DNA of 57,096 nucleotides from Cyanobacteria bacterium REEB67 (GTDB lineage: Bacteria; Cyanobacteriota; Vampirovibrionia; Obscuribacterales; Obscuribacteraceae), in the NCBI GenBank assembly GCA_018971775.1, contig JAGXAB010000037.1:1-57096 (forward strand), in the 5' to 3' direction. The position numbers and the translations under genes are program-made. Below, one piece after another: positions 48,475 to 57,096 of this stretch; position 1 is the first letter of the stretch, and each line of letters opens with the position of its first letter. The notes beneath the pieces are model-generated. The model did no database searches and was not told the origin of the DNA. It saw only the letters and a list, made by a program, of their open reading frames with translations.

Positions 48475-49425
48475 GATTGTGTTCCTTTTCGTCTCGCGAA
48501 ATCGCGAGGTGGTCAAGTGATGATGTGGAGGGTTGGTGTGAAAGAAAAATCAGCAGTAGCCCGAGCTCGTGACAGACACGCAGAACCTCAGCCGATGAAG
48601 CAAACAAAAATCCCCGGACGAGCAGCCAGAACACGCGCACCGCGCGTGGTATCAAGCCTGCAATGTCCGAGGAGAAGATGCTTTGGAGAAGTGTTTGGTG
48701 TTTGCTTGAGAAGGGGAACTGGTGATTCCCTGACACTAGAGAACGTGTAATAGAGAATTCAAGATGGATATATGCTAGTGAAATATATTCAAGATCTGGC
48801 TGTCAAGTGGCACCGATTGCAAAGCTTGCGTGACTATATAAAACAGACAGGCGGACGGCCAACCAGGAACGAAAAAGGTCGTCAAGAGCGATCAATTAGC
48901 GCGCTCGGCGCCAGCACTTGAAAACAACCACCTCAACAGATTGCTCAGGTCTTGAACCGAGGAAAACTGGGCCTGGAAGCTACCTGACACCCGCTGGAAA
49001 ATGTCCACGCATGCCCGCGCGATACATCAGGTTGATATAAAAATGCGATCAGAAAAAGTGATAAGGCTCTCTATTACTTGATTATCAAGGGGCGCGAAGA
49101 TAAGGTCATGGCTTACCTACCTATTTCTTTCTCTTAAGTCAAAGCCATCTAAACAAAGCCCACCGCGCGAGCTTTTCAGTAATTCTGGAAGACAATCAGT
49201 TGTCAGGCCGTCTCACAGTCATTAATCATGATTACGAGCAGCTAATTTTCTGACAAAATAGGCTGATTGCGCCGCGCTGTACTTTTGCTTTTTAGCTGAC
49301 TTTCACCGGGTCATCTGCTTAGCGGAGAACTTCCACAAGCGGACATACTCGTCACCGAGCGTGCGTTCTGCTGCCCTCGCAGCTAAACACCAAACCAAGG
49401 CCATTGTGCCCAGGAGTATCTACAC
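48475..49425. other. Large divergent intergenic region
   Basis: 951 bases between the divergent M4 and M1 peptidase genes with no supported gene. A 9-bp direct repeat, ATTCAAGAT, occurs at 48757-48765 and 48787-48795, 30 bp apart. A 49-codon frame at 48772-48921 has no ribosome binding site and is not accepted. The end holds the ribosome binding site AGGAG ten bases before ATG 49426. A regulatory role for this long spacer is possible. Confidence 0.5.
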
Positions 49426-52098
49426 ATGTGCAAACTGCATAACGAAGGTAACGGCTCTCCCACGGAAGGCAAAGCGTTTCGCCTCCCGCACACCGTCATC
49501 CCCAGCAATTACGTCATCGAACTGACTCCCGACCTGGAGAAGTTCACCTTCGAAGGCAAGGTCGCCATCGAAGTCGACGTCGTCTCCCCTGTCTCCGAAG
49601 TGAAGATCAACACCAAGGAGCTCGAGGTCAGCGAGTTTTACGCCGTCAACGCCGGCGAGACGCGCCATAACGGCGTTGTCGAGCTCGATCATGACACCGA
49701 AATCGCCACCATTTCTTTCGCCGGCAAGCTCGGAGCAGGCAAATGGACCCTCCACTCGACCTTCACCGGCACGCTCAACGACAAGCTGAAGGGCTTCTAC
49801 CGCTCGATCTGGAAAGACGAAAGCGGTAAGGAACACGTCATCGCCACCACTCAATTTGAGTCGACCGATGCCCGTCGCGCCTTCCCTTGCTTCGACGAGC
49901 CCGAATTCAAGGCCACTTACGACATCACCCTGAACGTGCCCGAGAAGCTCACCGCTCTTTCCAACGGCGCCATCGTCTCGAGCACCCCGCTCAACGACGG
50001 CAGCGGCCTGAAGAAGGTGACCTACGAACGCACCATGAAGATGTCGACCTACCTCGTCGCCTTCGTCGTCGGTGAATTCGTCTCCTCGCAGCCGGTTTTG
50101 GTGAACGGCATCGAGACCCGTATCTGGTGCTTGCCCGGCAAGGAGCACATGACCGGCTTCGCGCTGCAGGCGGCCGCCTATGCCACCAACCACTACGAGC
50201 ACTACTTCGAGATCCCCTATCCGGGCGGCAAGAAGATCGACCACATCGCCATCCCCGACTTCGCTTCGGGCGCCATGGAAAACCTCGGCCTGATCACCTA
50301 TCGCGAGACGGCACTGCTGCTCGACGAGAAGACCGCCACCCACGCCGAGCGCAACCGCGTCGCCGTGGTCGTGCTCCACGAGCTGGCCCACATGTGGTTC
50401 GGTGACCTGGTGACGATGGCCTGGTGGAACGGTCTCTGGTTGAACGAGTCCTTCGCCACCTTCATGGAAAACCTCTGCCTCAGCCACTGGAAGCCCGAGT
50501 GGAACATCTGGGATGAGTTCGGCCAGTCGCGCGCCATGGCTTCGCGAGTCGACGCCCTGCGCAGCACCCACCCGATCGAAAGCCCGGTCAACCATCCGGA
50601 CGACGCCAAGCAACTCTTCGACGTGATCTCCTACGAGAAGGGCTGCAGCGTCCTCTACCAGCTTCACCAGTACATCGGCGCCGAAAACTTCCGCAAGGGC
50701 ATCGCCGCCTACCTGAAGAAGCACAGCTACGGCAACACCGAGACCCACGACCTGTGGGACGCGCTGGAAGAAGCCTGCAAGCAGGCTGACCCCGTGCATC
50801 CGGTGCCGGTCCGCAAGATCATGGACGCCTGGGTCTTCACCGCCGGTCACCCGGTCGTGCAAGTCTCCGAGTCCGACATGCCTGGCTTCGTCAAGCTGAG
50901 CCAGTCGCCGTTCAAATTCCTGCCGGAAGGCGCCGACACCCTGTGGCCGGTGCCGATCACTTTGCGCGTCAAGGCCAAGGGTGCCGTCAGCGAGAAGAAA
51001 TTCCTGCTCGACGTCGCCGAACAGACGGTCTATGTCGGTGAAGACTTCGACTGGGTCGTCGTCAACTCGGGAGGCTCCGGCTTCTACCGCGTCACCTACG
51101 ACAAGGGCCTGGCCGGCAAACTGACTGCTCACGTCCAGGACAATCTGAGCGCCATCGAGCGTTTCAACCTGGTCAACGATTCCTGGGCCTGCGTCCGCGC
51201 CGGCCTGCTCTCGACCACTGACTACCTCGAGATGGTGCAGCTCTTCAATAGCGAAGAAGACCCGAACGTCTGGTCGATCATGGTCGGCTCGCTCGGCACT
51301 CTGCACAGCCTCGTGCAGGACGAGCCGGGCGACAAGGGCGTCAAGTACCGCGCTGCCTTGCAGAAGGCCGTGCGTGACCTGGTCAGCCCGACCATGAACC
51401 GTCTGGGCTATGCTCCTGCGGCCGGCGAGTCTGTCCAGACCCGTCAGCTGCGCGGCACCCTCTTCGCCAGCCTGGGCACGATCGGCGAGGACGCTGCGGC
51501 CCAGGCCAAGGCGCTCGAGCTCTACAACAGCTGGAAGGCGGACAAGCAATCGGTGGACGCCAACATCGTCCCCGCCATCGTCGGCATCCTCTCCTACAAG
51601 GGCGACGAGGCTCGTTACGACGAGTTCTTTAAGCTCTCGCAGGAAGCGAAGAGCCCGCAGGAAGTGCTGCGTTTCCTCACTGCCCTGGCTCGCTTCCGTG
51701 ACGCCAAGCTGCTCGACAAGACGATGGCCAAGTGCCTGACGGACGAAGTCCGTACCCAGGATGCGCCCTCGCTCTTCGCCATGCTCCTCGGCAACGAAGT
51801 CGCTTCCGAGGCGGCCTGGAAGTTCCTCAAGGACAACTGGGCAACGATGATCAAGCGCTATCCGGAAAACGGTGTCGTGCGTATGGTCGGTGCTGTCACC
51901 GCCCTCGACACGCCGGCTCTGGAAGCGGAAGTGAAGGCCTTCTTCGCCGCCAATCCGGTCCCGGCCGGCGACATGGCGACGGCTCAGGCCCTCGAACAGC
52001 TGCGTATCAACGTGGCCATGCGCGAGCGTGAAACCGGCCGCCTGCAGCAGCACCTCGTCAAAGCTGTGGCCGCCACTCCGGCTGCCTCGGCGGTCTAG
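49426..52098 (+). CDS. M1-family aminopeptidase, copy A
   Basis: 890-aa zinc aminopeptidase of the M1 (aminopeptidase N / puromycin-sensitive) family, removing residues one by one from peptide N termini. The substrate-anchoring GAMEN motif is at 282-286, followed by HELAH (318-322) and the third ligand Glu341 in HExxH-x18-E order; the N-terminal beta domain, catalytic domain and helical C-terminal domain are all present. There is no signal peptide, so it should act in the cytoplasm. It is paralogous to the next gene; both open with M-C-[KR]-L, then a TVIPSNY/TVIPTHY segment. Start ATG 49426 has AGGAG ten bases upstream. Expression may be separate from copy B because a terminator lies between. 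Confidence 0.94.
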   Translation: MCKLHNEGNGSPTEGKAFRLPHTVIPSNYVIELTPDLEKFTFEGKVAIEVDVVSPVSEVKINTKELEVSEFYAVNAGETRHNGVVELDHDTEIATISFAGKLGAGKWTLHSTFTGTLNDKLKGFYRSIWKDESGKEHVIATTQFESTDARRAFPCFDEPEFKATYDITLNVPEKLTALSNGAIVSSTPLNDGSGLKKVTYERTMKMSTYLVAFVVGEFVSSQPVLVNGIETRIWCLPGKEHMTGFALQAAAYATNHYEHYFEIPYPGGKKIDHIAIPDFASGAMENLGLITYRETALLLDEKTATHAERNRVAVVVLHELAHMWFGDLVTMAWWNGLWLNESFATFMENLCLSHWKPEWNIWDEFGQSRAMASRVDALRSTHPIESPVNHPDDAKQLFDVISYEKGCSVLYQLHQYIGAENFRKGIAAYLKKHSYGNTETHDLWDALEEACKQADPVHPVPVRKIMDAWVFTAGHPVVQVSESDMPGFVKLSQSPFKFLPEGADTLWPVPITLRVKAKGAVSEKKFLLDVAEQTVYVGEDFDWVVVNSGGSGFYRVTYDKGLAGKLTAHVQDNLSAIERFNLVNDSWACVRAGLLSTTDYLEMVQLFNSEEDPNVWSIMVGSLGTLHSLVQDEPGDKGVKYRAALQKAVRDLVSPTMNRLGYAPAAGESVQTRQLRGTLFASLGTIGEDAAAQAKALELYNSWKADKQSVDANIVPAIVGILSYKGDEARYDEFFKLSQEAKSPQEVLRFLTALARFRDAKLLDKTMAKCLTDEVRTQDAPSLFAMLLGNEVASEAAWKFLKDNWATMIKRYPENGVVRMVGAVTALDTPALEAEVKAFFAANPVPAGDMATAQALEQLRINVAMRERETGRLQQHLVKAVAATPAASAV

Positions 52099-52127
52099 TC
52101 GAATCGCGTCCACTCACACTGCAAGAG

Positions 52128-52165
52128 AAGAGGGGCGGTCACTGACCGTCCCTCTTACTTTTTCT
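52128..52165 (+). terminator. Terminator between the two M1 genes
   Basis: AAGAGGGGCGGTCA at 52128-52141 pairs with TGACCGTCCCTCTT at 52143-52156, with one G-T pair and almost no loop when fully paired. ACTTTTTCTTCT follows. It lies 29 bases after copy A's stop and 31 bases before copy B's ATG, so copy B depends on read-through or its own promoter. Confidence 0.85.
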
Positions 52166-52195
52166 TCTGAAACACCACCCTGATTGGAGTCAATT

Positions 52196-54943
52196 ATGTG
52201 CAGACTGAAAAGCTGTCATTTGTCCCACGGCAAATCTGACACCAAGGGCAGTCACGCCCTTCCCCTCTTTCTCGGCAGCAAGTTCCGCTTGCCCAAGACG
52301 GTCATTCCGACCCACTACGAAATCGAGCTCACGCCCGACTTCGAGGCCCTTACCTTCCAGGGTAATGTCGCCATCGATATCGACGTCTTCGAGCCGGTCT
52401 CGAACATTCTCCTCAACGCTCATCAGCTCACCATCGGCGCCGTCAGCGTCGAAGAGGTGAGCGCCAGTTCGGCGACGAGTGGCGGCACCACCTTCAGTGG
52501 CAGTGTCAGCCTCGACGACGAGCTGCAGCGCGCCGACATCAAAGTGGCCGGCAGCCTCGGTCGCGGCAAGTGGCGCCTGAAGCTGGCTTTTGCCGGCATC
52601 CTCAACGATGAGTTGAAGGGTTTCTACCGCTCGACCTGGAAGGACGAAAGCGGCAAGGAACACGTCATCGCCACCACCCAGTTCGAAGCCTGCGACGCGC
52701 GCCGCGCTTTCCCCTGCTTCGACGAGCCGGAGCTCAAGGCCACCTTCAAGGTGATCATGAACATCCCGCACGCCTACACCGCGCTCTCCGCCATGCGCGA
52801 CGTGAGCACCTCGACGATGAGCGTCGCCGGCTCCGAAGAGTCGCAGCTGCTCAAGCGCGTCGAATTCGACACGACGCCGCTCATGTCCACCTACTTCCTG
52901 GCCTTCATGGCCGGCGAGCTGGAGTGCGGCGGCAGCGTCAAGGTGAACGGCAAGGAGCTGCGCTTCTGGTCGACCCCGGGCAAGAGCGATCAGCTCAACT
53001 TCGCCAAGGGCATCGCTGCTTTCTCGCTCGAGACCTACGAGTCGTATTTCGACATCCCCTACCATGGCGGTGACAAGATCGACTTCATCGCCGTGCCCGA
53101 CTTCGCCGCCGGCGCCATGGAAAACCTCGGCTGCATCATCTATCGCGAGACCGACTTGCTCGCCGACGAAGCGACCGCCACCCAGAGCGAGCTCGAGCGC
53201 GTCGCCCACGTGATCGCCCACGAGCTCGCCCACATGTGGTTCGGCGACTATGCCACCATGCGCTGGTGGAATGGTCTGTGGTTGAACGAAAGCTTCGCCA
53301 CCTACATGGAAAACAAGGTCGTCGACCAGTGGAAGCCCGAATGGCTGACCTGGGACACCTTCGCCTCCGACCGCGTTTCGGCCTTCGGTCTCGACCAACT
53401 GCGCAGCACCCACGCCATCGAAGTGGCTGTGGAAAATCCGCTGCAGATCGACGAGATCTTCGACCTGATTTCCTACCAGAAGGGCTGCTCGGTGCTGCGC
53501 ATGCTCGAGCAGTACATCGGCGAGGAAGCCTTCCGCAAGGGCTCGCAGCTTTATCTGAAGCAGCATGCCCTGAGCAATACCGAGACCTACGACCTTTGGG
53601 ACGCTCTGGAAGCGGGCTGCCACGCCACCGGCGTCGATGTGCCCGTGCGCAAGATCATGGACGGTTGGGTCTTCACCTCCGGCCATCCGGTGGTGCGCGT
53701 CAACGAAAGCAAGCTCAGCGGCTTCATCGAGCTCTCGCAAAAGGAGTTCAAGCTCCTGCACGAGGGTGATCCCTCCGTCGCTTCGCCTGTGCTCTGGCCG
53801 ATCCCGGTCATGCTCAAGGCGAAGACTCGGGCCGGCATCGTCGACCAGAAGTTCCTCTTCTCCGAGCGCAACTCCACCGTCTACATCGGCGAAGACGTCG
53901 AATGGGTGGTGGTCAACGCCGGCGGTTCGGGCTTCTACCGGGTCCTCTACAGCGCCAAGCTGGCCGAGGCTCTGGTCAAGAACAAGAAGACGATCATGAC
54001 CGAGGTCGATCGCTACAACCTGCTCAGCGACACCTATGCCTGCGTCCGCGCTCGGTTGATTCCGATGCTCGAATACATGAAGATCACCGAGCAGTTCCTC
54101 GACGAGGAAGACCCCAAGGTCTGGGGCCGCGTTCTCGCCCCTCTCAACTACTTGCACGCAGTCACCGAAGGACCGGTCAAGGCCGCCATCGAAGGTCGTC
54201 TGCGTCACCTGATGTCGCCGATTCTCGAGCGTGTCGGCCTGGCCACCACCCCCGGTGAGTCGGTCAAGGTCACCGAATTGCGTAAGCTGGCGATCAGCAC
54301 CCTGGGCAACACCTGCAAGCATGCGCCGCTCGTCGACGCCGGCCGTAAGATGTACGCTCAGTGGAAGGTCGACGCCGCGTCGGTGGACAGCGATGTCTTC
54401 GCCTCGATGGTCTACGTGCTCGCCAACAACGGTGACAAGGCGCTCTACGACGAGTTCAACGCTCTGCGTACGAACGCCAAGACGCCGCAGGACCAGAGCC
54501 GCTTCATGTACGCTCTGACCCGCTTCAAGGAGCCGGCTCTGATCACCGAATCGATCAAGCTCGCTCTCAGCGGCGCCATCCGCGTGCAGGACGCCGCCTA
54601 CTTCTTCTCCTCCATGCTCGGCGGCGAAGAGTCCGCGGCCGAAGCCTGGCAGGCGACCAAGGACAACTGGGCCAAGATCAACGAGATGTGGCCCGAGCAC
54701 TCGGTGCCCGCCCTCTTCGACAGCCTGGAGTCTCTGGACACCATCGAGCAGGAAGCGGAAGTGATCGAGTTCTTCAAGAAGAACGAGATCGGCTTCGGTC
54801 AAATGCAACTCGCTCAGGGTCTCGAGCAGTTGCGCATCGCCGTTTTGCTGCGTGAAGCCGTCAAGGCCGAGCGCTGCGCTCTCGACCAGTACCTGCTGCC
54901 GACGTCGGCCGAAGGTTGTGTCGCTCCCAATCCGAAAGGCTGA
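52196..54943 (+). CDS. M1-family aminopeptidase, copy B
   Basis: 915-aa paralog of 49426-52098 from a tandem duplication: GAMEN 306-310, HELAH 342-346 and Glu365 in HExxH-x18-E order. The longest frame opens at TTG 52184, but ATG 52196 has GGAG six bases upstream, and the opening MCRLKS matches copy A's MCKLHN, so it is used. The N-terminal beta domain is about 25 residues longer than copy A. It differs in the regions after GAMEN (CIIYRETD versus LITYRETA) and around the active-site rim, so substrate choice may differ. No signal peptide is visible. It is followed by a structured intergenic region. Confidence 0.94.
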   Translation: MCRLKSCHLSHGKSDTKGSHALPLFLGSKFRLPKTVIPTHYEIELTPDFEALTFQGNVAIDIDVFEPVSNILLNAHQLTIGAVSVEEVSASSATSGGTTFSGSVSLDDELQRADIKVAGSLGRGKWRLKLAFAGILNDELKGFYRSTWKDESGKEHVIATTQFEACDARRAFPCFDEPELKATFKVIMNIPHAYTALSAMRDVSTSTMSVAGSEESQLLKRVEFDTTPLMSTYFLAFMAGELECGGSVKVNGKELRFWSTPGKSDQLNFAKGIAAFSLETYESYFDIPYHGGDKIDFIAVPDFAAGAMENLGCIIYRETDLLADEATATQSELERVAHVIAHELAHMWFGDYATMRWWNGLWLNESFATYMENKVVDQWKPEWLTWDTFASDRVSAFGLDQLRSTHAIEVAVENPLQIDEIFDLISYQKGCSVLRMLEQYIGEEAFRKGSQLYLKQHALSNTETYDLWDALEAGCHATGVDVPVRKIMDGWVFTSGHPVVRVNESKLSGFIELSQKEFKLLHEGDPSVASPVLWPIPVMLKAKTRAGIVDQKFLFSERNSTVYIGEDVEWVVVNAGGSGFYRVLYSAKLAEALVKNKKTIMTEVDRYNLLSDTYACVRARLIPMLEYMKITEQFLDEEDPKVWGRVLAPLNYLHAVTEGPVKAAIEGRLRHLMSPILERVGLATTPGESVKVTELRKLAISTLGNTCKHAPLVDAGRKMYAQWKVDAASVDSDVFASMVYVLANNGDKALYDEFNALRTNAKTPQDQSRFMYALTRFKEPALITESIKLALSGAIRVQDAAYFFSSMLGGEESAAEAWQATKDNWAKINEMWPEHSVPALFDSLESLDTIEQEAEVIEFFKKNEIGFGQMQLAQGLEQLRIAVLLREAVKAERCALDQYLLPTSAEGCVAPNPKG

Positions 54944-55007
54944 AAGAGCGAAATCAATTTAGTCTGGCCCTAGTCTGGCTCAAACCATCTCACTAGATTT
55001 CCAATAA

Positions 55008-55077
55008 CCGGCGGCCCCCGCGCCAACCGGTCCGGTTCTGTAAAAAGAATCGGGCCGGTTTCGCTCGGCGCCGCCGG
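55008..55077 (+). promoter_or_regulatory. Nested hairpins before the glutamate-synthase-family gene
   Basis: An outer stem, CCGGCGGC (55008-55015) with GCCGCCGG (55070-55077), encloses an inner 15-bp stem, AACCGGTCCGGTTCT (55025-55039) with its partner at 55046-55060 (two G-T pairs, 6-base loop). Only TTT follows the inner stem. It lies 65 bases after the M1 stop and ends 19 bases before ATG 55097. It may be a terminator with weak T run or a leader control structure. Confidence 0.6.
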
Positions 55078-55096
55078 CTATGAAAGGGACAAAACT

Positions 55097-57096
55097 ATGT
55101 TCTGGATAATTCTCACCTCAGCCCTCGCGCTGCTCGGAGGCCTGGCCGGATTCACCATCGGCGGTGCCCCCTCAGCCCTTGCTTTCACAATCGTCGGCGC
55201 CTTCGCGGCGATAGGCGTTCGTGACCTTTCCCGGCATCGCCATGCGATCACGGCGATCACCATCATCGTTTTCACCAGTGTGCTCTATGCCTTTGGCCTG
55301 GAAGCGGCGCTGGTCTCGACGCTCCTCGCCTTCCCGATTCAGATTGCCGTGGCCGAATTTACGCAGCGGCAAAGTCCTTTCCTGCCCCTGGCCCTGGCCG
55401 GCACGATGCTTGCCTGGTGGCTCGGCTGGCACTTCGTCACGCCGATGGCCGGCTTGATTTTCGCCCTGCTCGCCTTCCTCACCCAGGTGGCCGTGCATGA
55501 CTATTTCTTGCAGACCAACCATGCCATCCGCCGCAACTTCCCGTTGCTTGGCTGGTGCCGCTACGGTCTCGAGCTCATAGGCGACGAGCTGCGTCAATAC
55601 TGGTTTATGAGCGACACCGAGGAGACGCCCTACAACCGCGTCACCCGGCGCTACATCTATCGCTCCGCCAAGGGCATCAACAACAATCTCGGCTTCGGCA
55701 CGCAACGCAAGTATCGCGATGTCGGCGAGATCCACATGCTGCCCTCGATGTTTCCGATCCCGGACACCGAACGCGTCGGCAACCGACTGCCCCCGATCAT
55801 CATCGGCAAAAATCGGCGCACGCCCTACGCCTGCCCCTGGCCGATCAACATCTCCGGCATGAGCTGGGGTGCGCTTTCGGAAGAGGCGGTGCGAGCACTC
55901 TCCAGTGGTGCCAAGCTGGCGGACATCCACATGTCCACCGGCGAAGGCGGACTGACTCCCTTCCACCTGGAAGGCGTGGTCACCGCTGAAGGCGAAAAGA
56001 ACTTCGCCTATAACTTGAAGCTGGGCGCGTCCAGGGCTACTTTCGGCCTGATCAAGGCGCCGCTAGATCCGCTGCGCAAGCTGGTCGGCGGCGGTCGGAT
56101 CATCTGCCAGATCGGCCCGGCCAAGTTTGGCTTCCGCAAGTCGACGACGCGGGCCATGGCCGAACAGCTCATGGGCGCCATCTACGACCTGAGCGGCTAT
56201 GAGCACAAACGCGACGAAGCCTTCACGATGATCGACATGGACAAGGTGCGCAAGGTGGCAGCCAACGACCAGATCGTCGGCTTCGAAGTGAAACTGGCTC
56301 AGGGTGCCAAACCGGGCCAGGGTGGCAAATTGCCCAAAGAGAAGATCACGCCCCAGCTCGCTGAGTGGCGTGGCATTCCGATTGGTGAAGATTGCTACTC
56401 GCCTAACGCCTGGGACGAGTTTCACAACGTCGAGTCACTCTTCCGTTTCATCAAGATGCTTCAGGATGAAACCGGCAAACCGGTCGGCATCAAGATCGTC
56501 TGCGGCAACGAAGACTCGCTGCGTGACATCGCCAGGCACATGAAGGACACCGGCGAAGCCCCCGACTTCATCACCGTCGATGGTGGCGAGGGCGGTACGG
56601 GCGCAGCTCCAGTTTCGCTTGCCGACCGCATGGGCATGCCCATCCTGCATGCCATCCCCGTGGTCGACACAATCCTGCGCGAATTCGGCGTGCGCGACAA
56701 CACAGTCGTCGTCGCTTCCGGTCAGATCGCCAAAGGCGACGACGTGGCGATTGCCATCGCCATGGGCGCCGACATGGTCAACATCGCCCGCGGCAACCTG
56801 CTTGCCGAAGGCTGCATCATGGCTCTGCGCTGCCACACCAACCAGTGTCCGACCGGCATTACCACGCAGGACCCGCGCCTGCGCCGTGGTCTCGATCCCA
56901 AGGACAAGTACGTCAAGGTGGCCAACTACAACATGGTCCTGCAACGCGAGTTGCTCATGTTTATGAAATCCGCCGGCGTAGCGACTCCCTGGGAATTGAC
57001 CCGCGGTCACCTCTCGGTGGTCACTTCGCCAATGGTGGAAGAGCGCATGGATAAGATCCACCCTTACCCGGATAATTCCAACGGTAGACGCAATCT
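55097..57096 (+). CDS. FMN-binding glutamate-synthase-family protein (partial, cut by window end)
   Basis: The frame runs from ATG 55097 to the last base without a stop, so 666 residues are seen. Two or three hydrophobic segments occupy about residues 1-130 (LALLGGLAGFTIGG, ITIIVFTSVLYAFGL, LAGTMLAWWLGW), then the domain begins: RQYWFMSDTEETPYNR, NNLGFGTQRKY, PINISGMSWGALSEEAV, GEGGLTPFH, then a TIM-barrel with GPAKFGFR, FEVKLAQGAKPGQGG, FITVDGGEGGTGAAP and NIARGNLLAEGCI near the end, as in GltB-like and YerD-like FMN proteins. Such stand-alone members lack the glutaminase domain; their role is unclear. AAAGGGA lies about eight bases upstream of ATG. Membrane helices at the N terminus suggest it is anchored in the inner membrane. 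Confidence 0.9.
   Translation, partial: MFWIILTSALALLGGLAGFTIGGAPSALAFTIVGAFAAIGVRDLSRHRHAITAITIIVFTSVLYAFGLEAALVSTLLAFPIQIAVAEFTQRQSPFLPLALAGTMLAWWLGWHFVTPMAGLIFALLAFLTQVAVHDYFLQTNHAIRRNFPLLGWCRYGLELIGDELRQYWFMSDTEETPYNRVTRRYIYRSAKGINNNLGFGTQRKYRDVGEIHMLPSMFPIPDTERVGNRLPPIIIGKNRRTPYACPWPINISGMSWGALSEEAVRALSSGAKLADIHMSTGEGGLTPFHLEGVVTAEGEKNFAYNLKLGASRATFGLIKAPLDPLRKLVGGGRIICQIGPAKFGFRKSTTRAMAEQLMGAIYDLSGYEHKRDEAFTMIDMDKVRKVAANDQIVGFEVKLAQGAKPGQGGKLPKEKITPQLAEWRGIPIGEDCYSPNAWDEFHNVESLFRFIKMLQDETGKPVGIKIVCGNEDSLRDIARHMKDTGEAPDFITVDGGEGGTGAAPVSLADRMGMPILHAIPVVDTILREFGVRDNTVVVASGQIAKGDDVAIAIAMGADMVNIARGNLLAEGCIMALRCHTNQCPTGITTQDPRLRRGLDPKDKYVKVANYNMVLQRELLMFMKSAGVATPWELTRGHLSVVTSPMVEERMDKIHPYPDNSNGRRN

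Noticed and set aside
45463..48750. Plus-strand open frame of 1095 codons
   Set aside because: It is antisense to an acyl-CoA dehydrogenase and the M4 peptidase, both with clear family motifs; the frame is open because GC-rich codons on one strand lack stops on the other. Its translation is low-complexity and has no ribosome binding site.
48772..48921. 49-codon plus-strand frame
   Set aside because: No ribosome binding site and no recognisable product; the length is within chance.
49420..54808. Two minus-strand open frames of about 900 codons over both M1 aminopeptidases
   Set aside because: They mirror the aminopeptidase genes exactly, and their Asp/Gly/His-rich translation is typical of an antisense shadow.
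1..57096. tRNA, rRNA, insertion sequence, integrase or prophage genes
   Set aside because: No typical tRNA arm, rRNA segment, transposase motif or terminal inverted repeats were noticed by eye; a covariance-model scan would be needed to be sure.

Overview
This window is a stretch of bacterial chromosome: 40 protein-coding genes on both strands, mostly single genes and short operons, with moderately GC-rich coding sequence and AG-rich ribosome binding sites. Three features point to an organism with a cell envelope, a large genome and much regulation by paralogous families: exported proteins and a lipoprotein, a Hanks-type Ser/Thr kinase carrying a private C-terminal repeat, and a class II-type polyphosphate kinase. 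Non-photosynthetic Cyanobacteriota of the Obscuribacterales type would fit, but this is a low-confidence guess from gene style. No rRNA, tRNA, transposase, phage gene or CRISPR array was found.

Layout. 1-9.4 kb: two of three histone-deacetylase-like amidohydrolases, an amino-acid permease, a pair of unrecognised paralogous proteins (3842-4888 and 8218-9378), a MazF-type toxin-antitoxin operon with its promoter and operator visible, and a polynucleotide-kinase-like ATPase. 9.9-14.5 kb: a divergent pair made of an opine-dehydrogenase-like protein and a ketol-acid-reductoisomerase-like protein, both with key catalytic residues replaced, then two unknowns and panC. 14.6-23.6 kb: a double retropepsin-like protein, two small genes, a dephospho-CoA kinase fused to a Cys-rich, Pro-rich, membrane-anchored extension, then a run of PPK2, OsmC-like protein, methyltransferase and an unknown, closed by a strong terminator. 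23.8-36.6 kb: a zinc-ribbon protein, a histidine kinase and response regulator, a lipoprotein, a Ser/Thr kinase, a very small subtilisin-like protein, a metallophosphoesterase, a CNNM/CorC-type protein, the third HDAC-like gene and a protein built from four copies of a repeat also found in the kinase tail. 36.9-42.7 kb: an acyltransferase, an intergenic array of a 10-bp motif, a small coiled-coil protein, a membrane-anchored repeat protein and an HExxH protein. 42.8-57.1 kb: two large acyl-CoA dehydrogenases, a protealysin-like M4 peptidase, a tandem pair of M1 aminopeptidases and, cut by the window end, an FMN-binding glutamate-synthase-family protein.

How the genes may work together. Apparent themes are deacylation (three HDAC-like proteins), fatty-acid beta-oxidation, peptide breakdown (M4, two M1, S8-like, retropepsin-like, HExxH), and phosphate/CoA metabolism (PanC, CoaE fusion, PPK2, metallophosphoesterase). 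The most unusual items are the CoaE fusion, the catalytically altered KARI-like/opine-DH-like pair, the repeat module shared by the Ser/Thr kinase and its neighbour, and the six-copy TATCGAACAA array. Several start codons were moved from the longest open frame to a downstream codon with a better ribosome binding site; this is stated in each entry.
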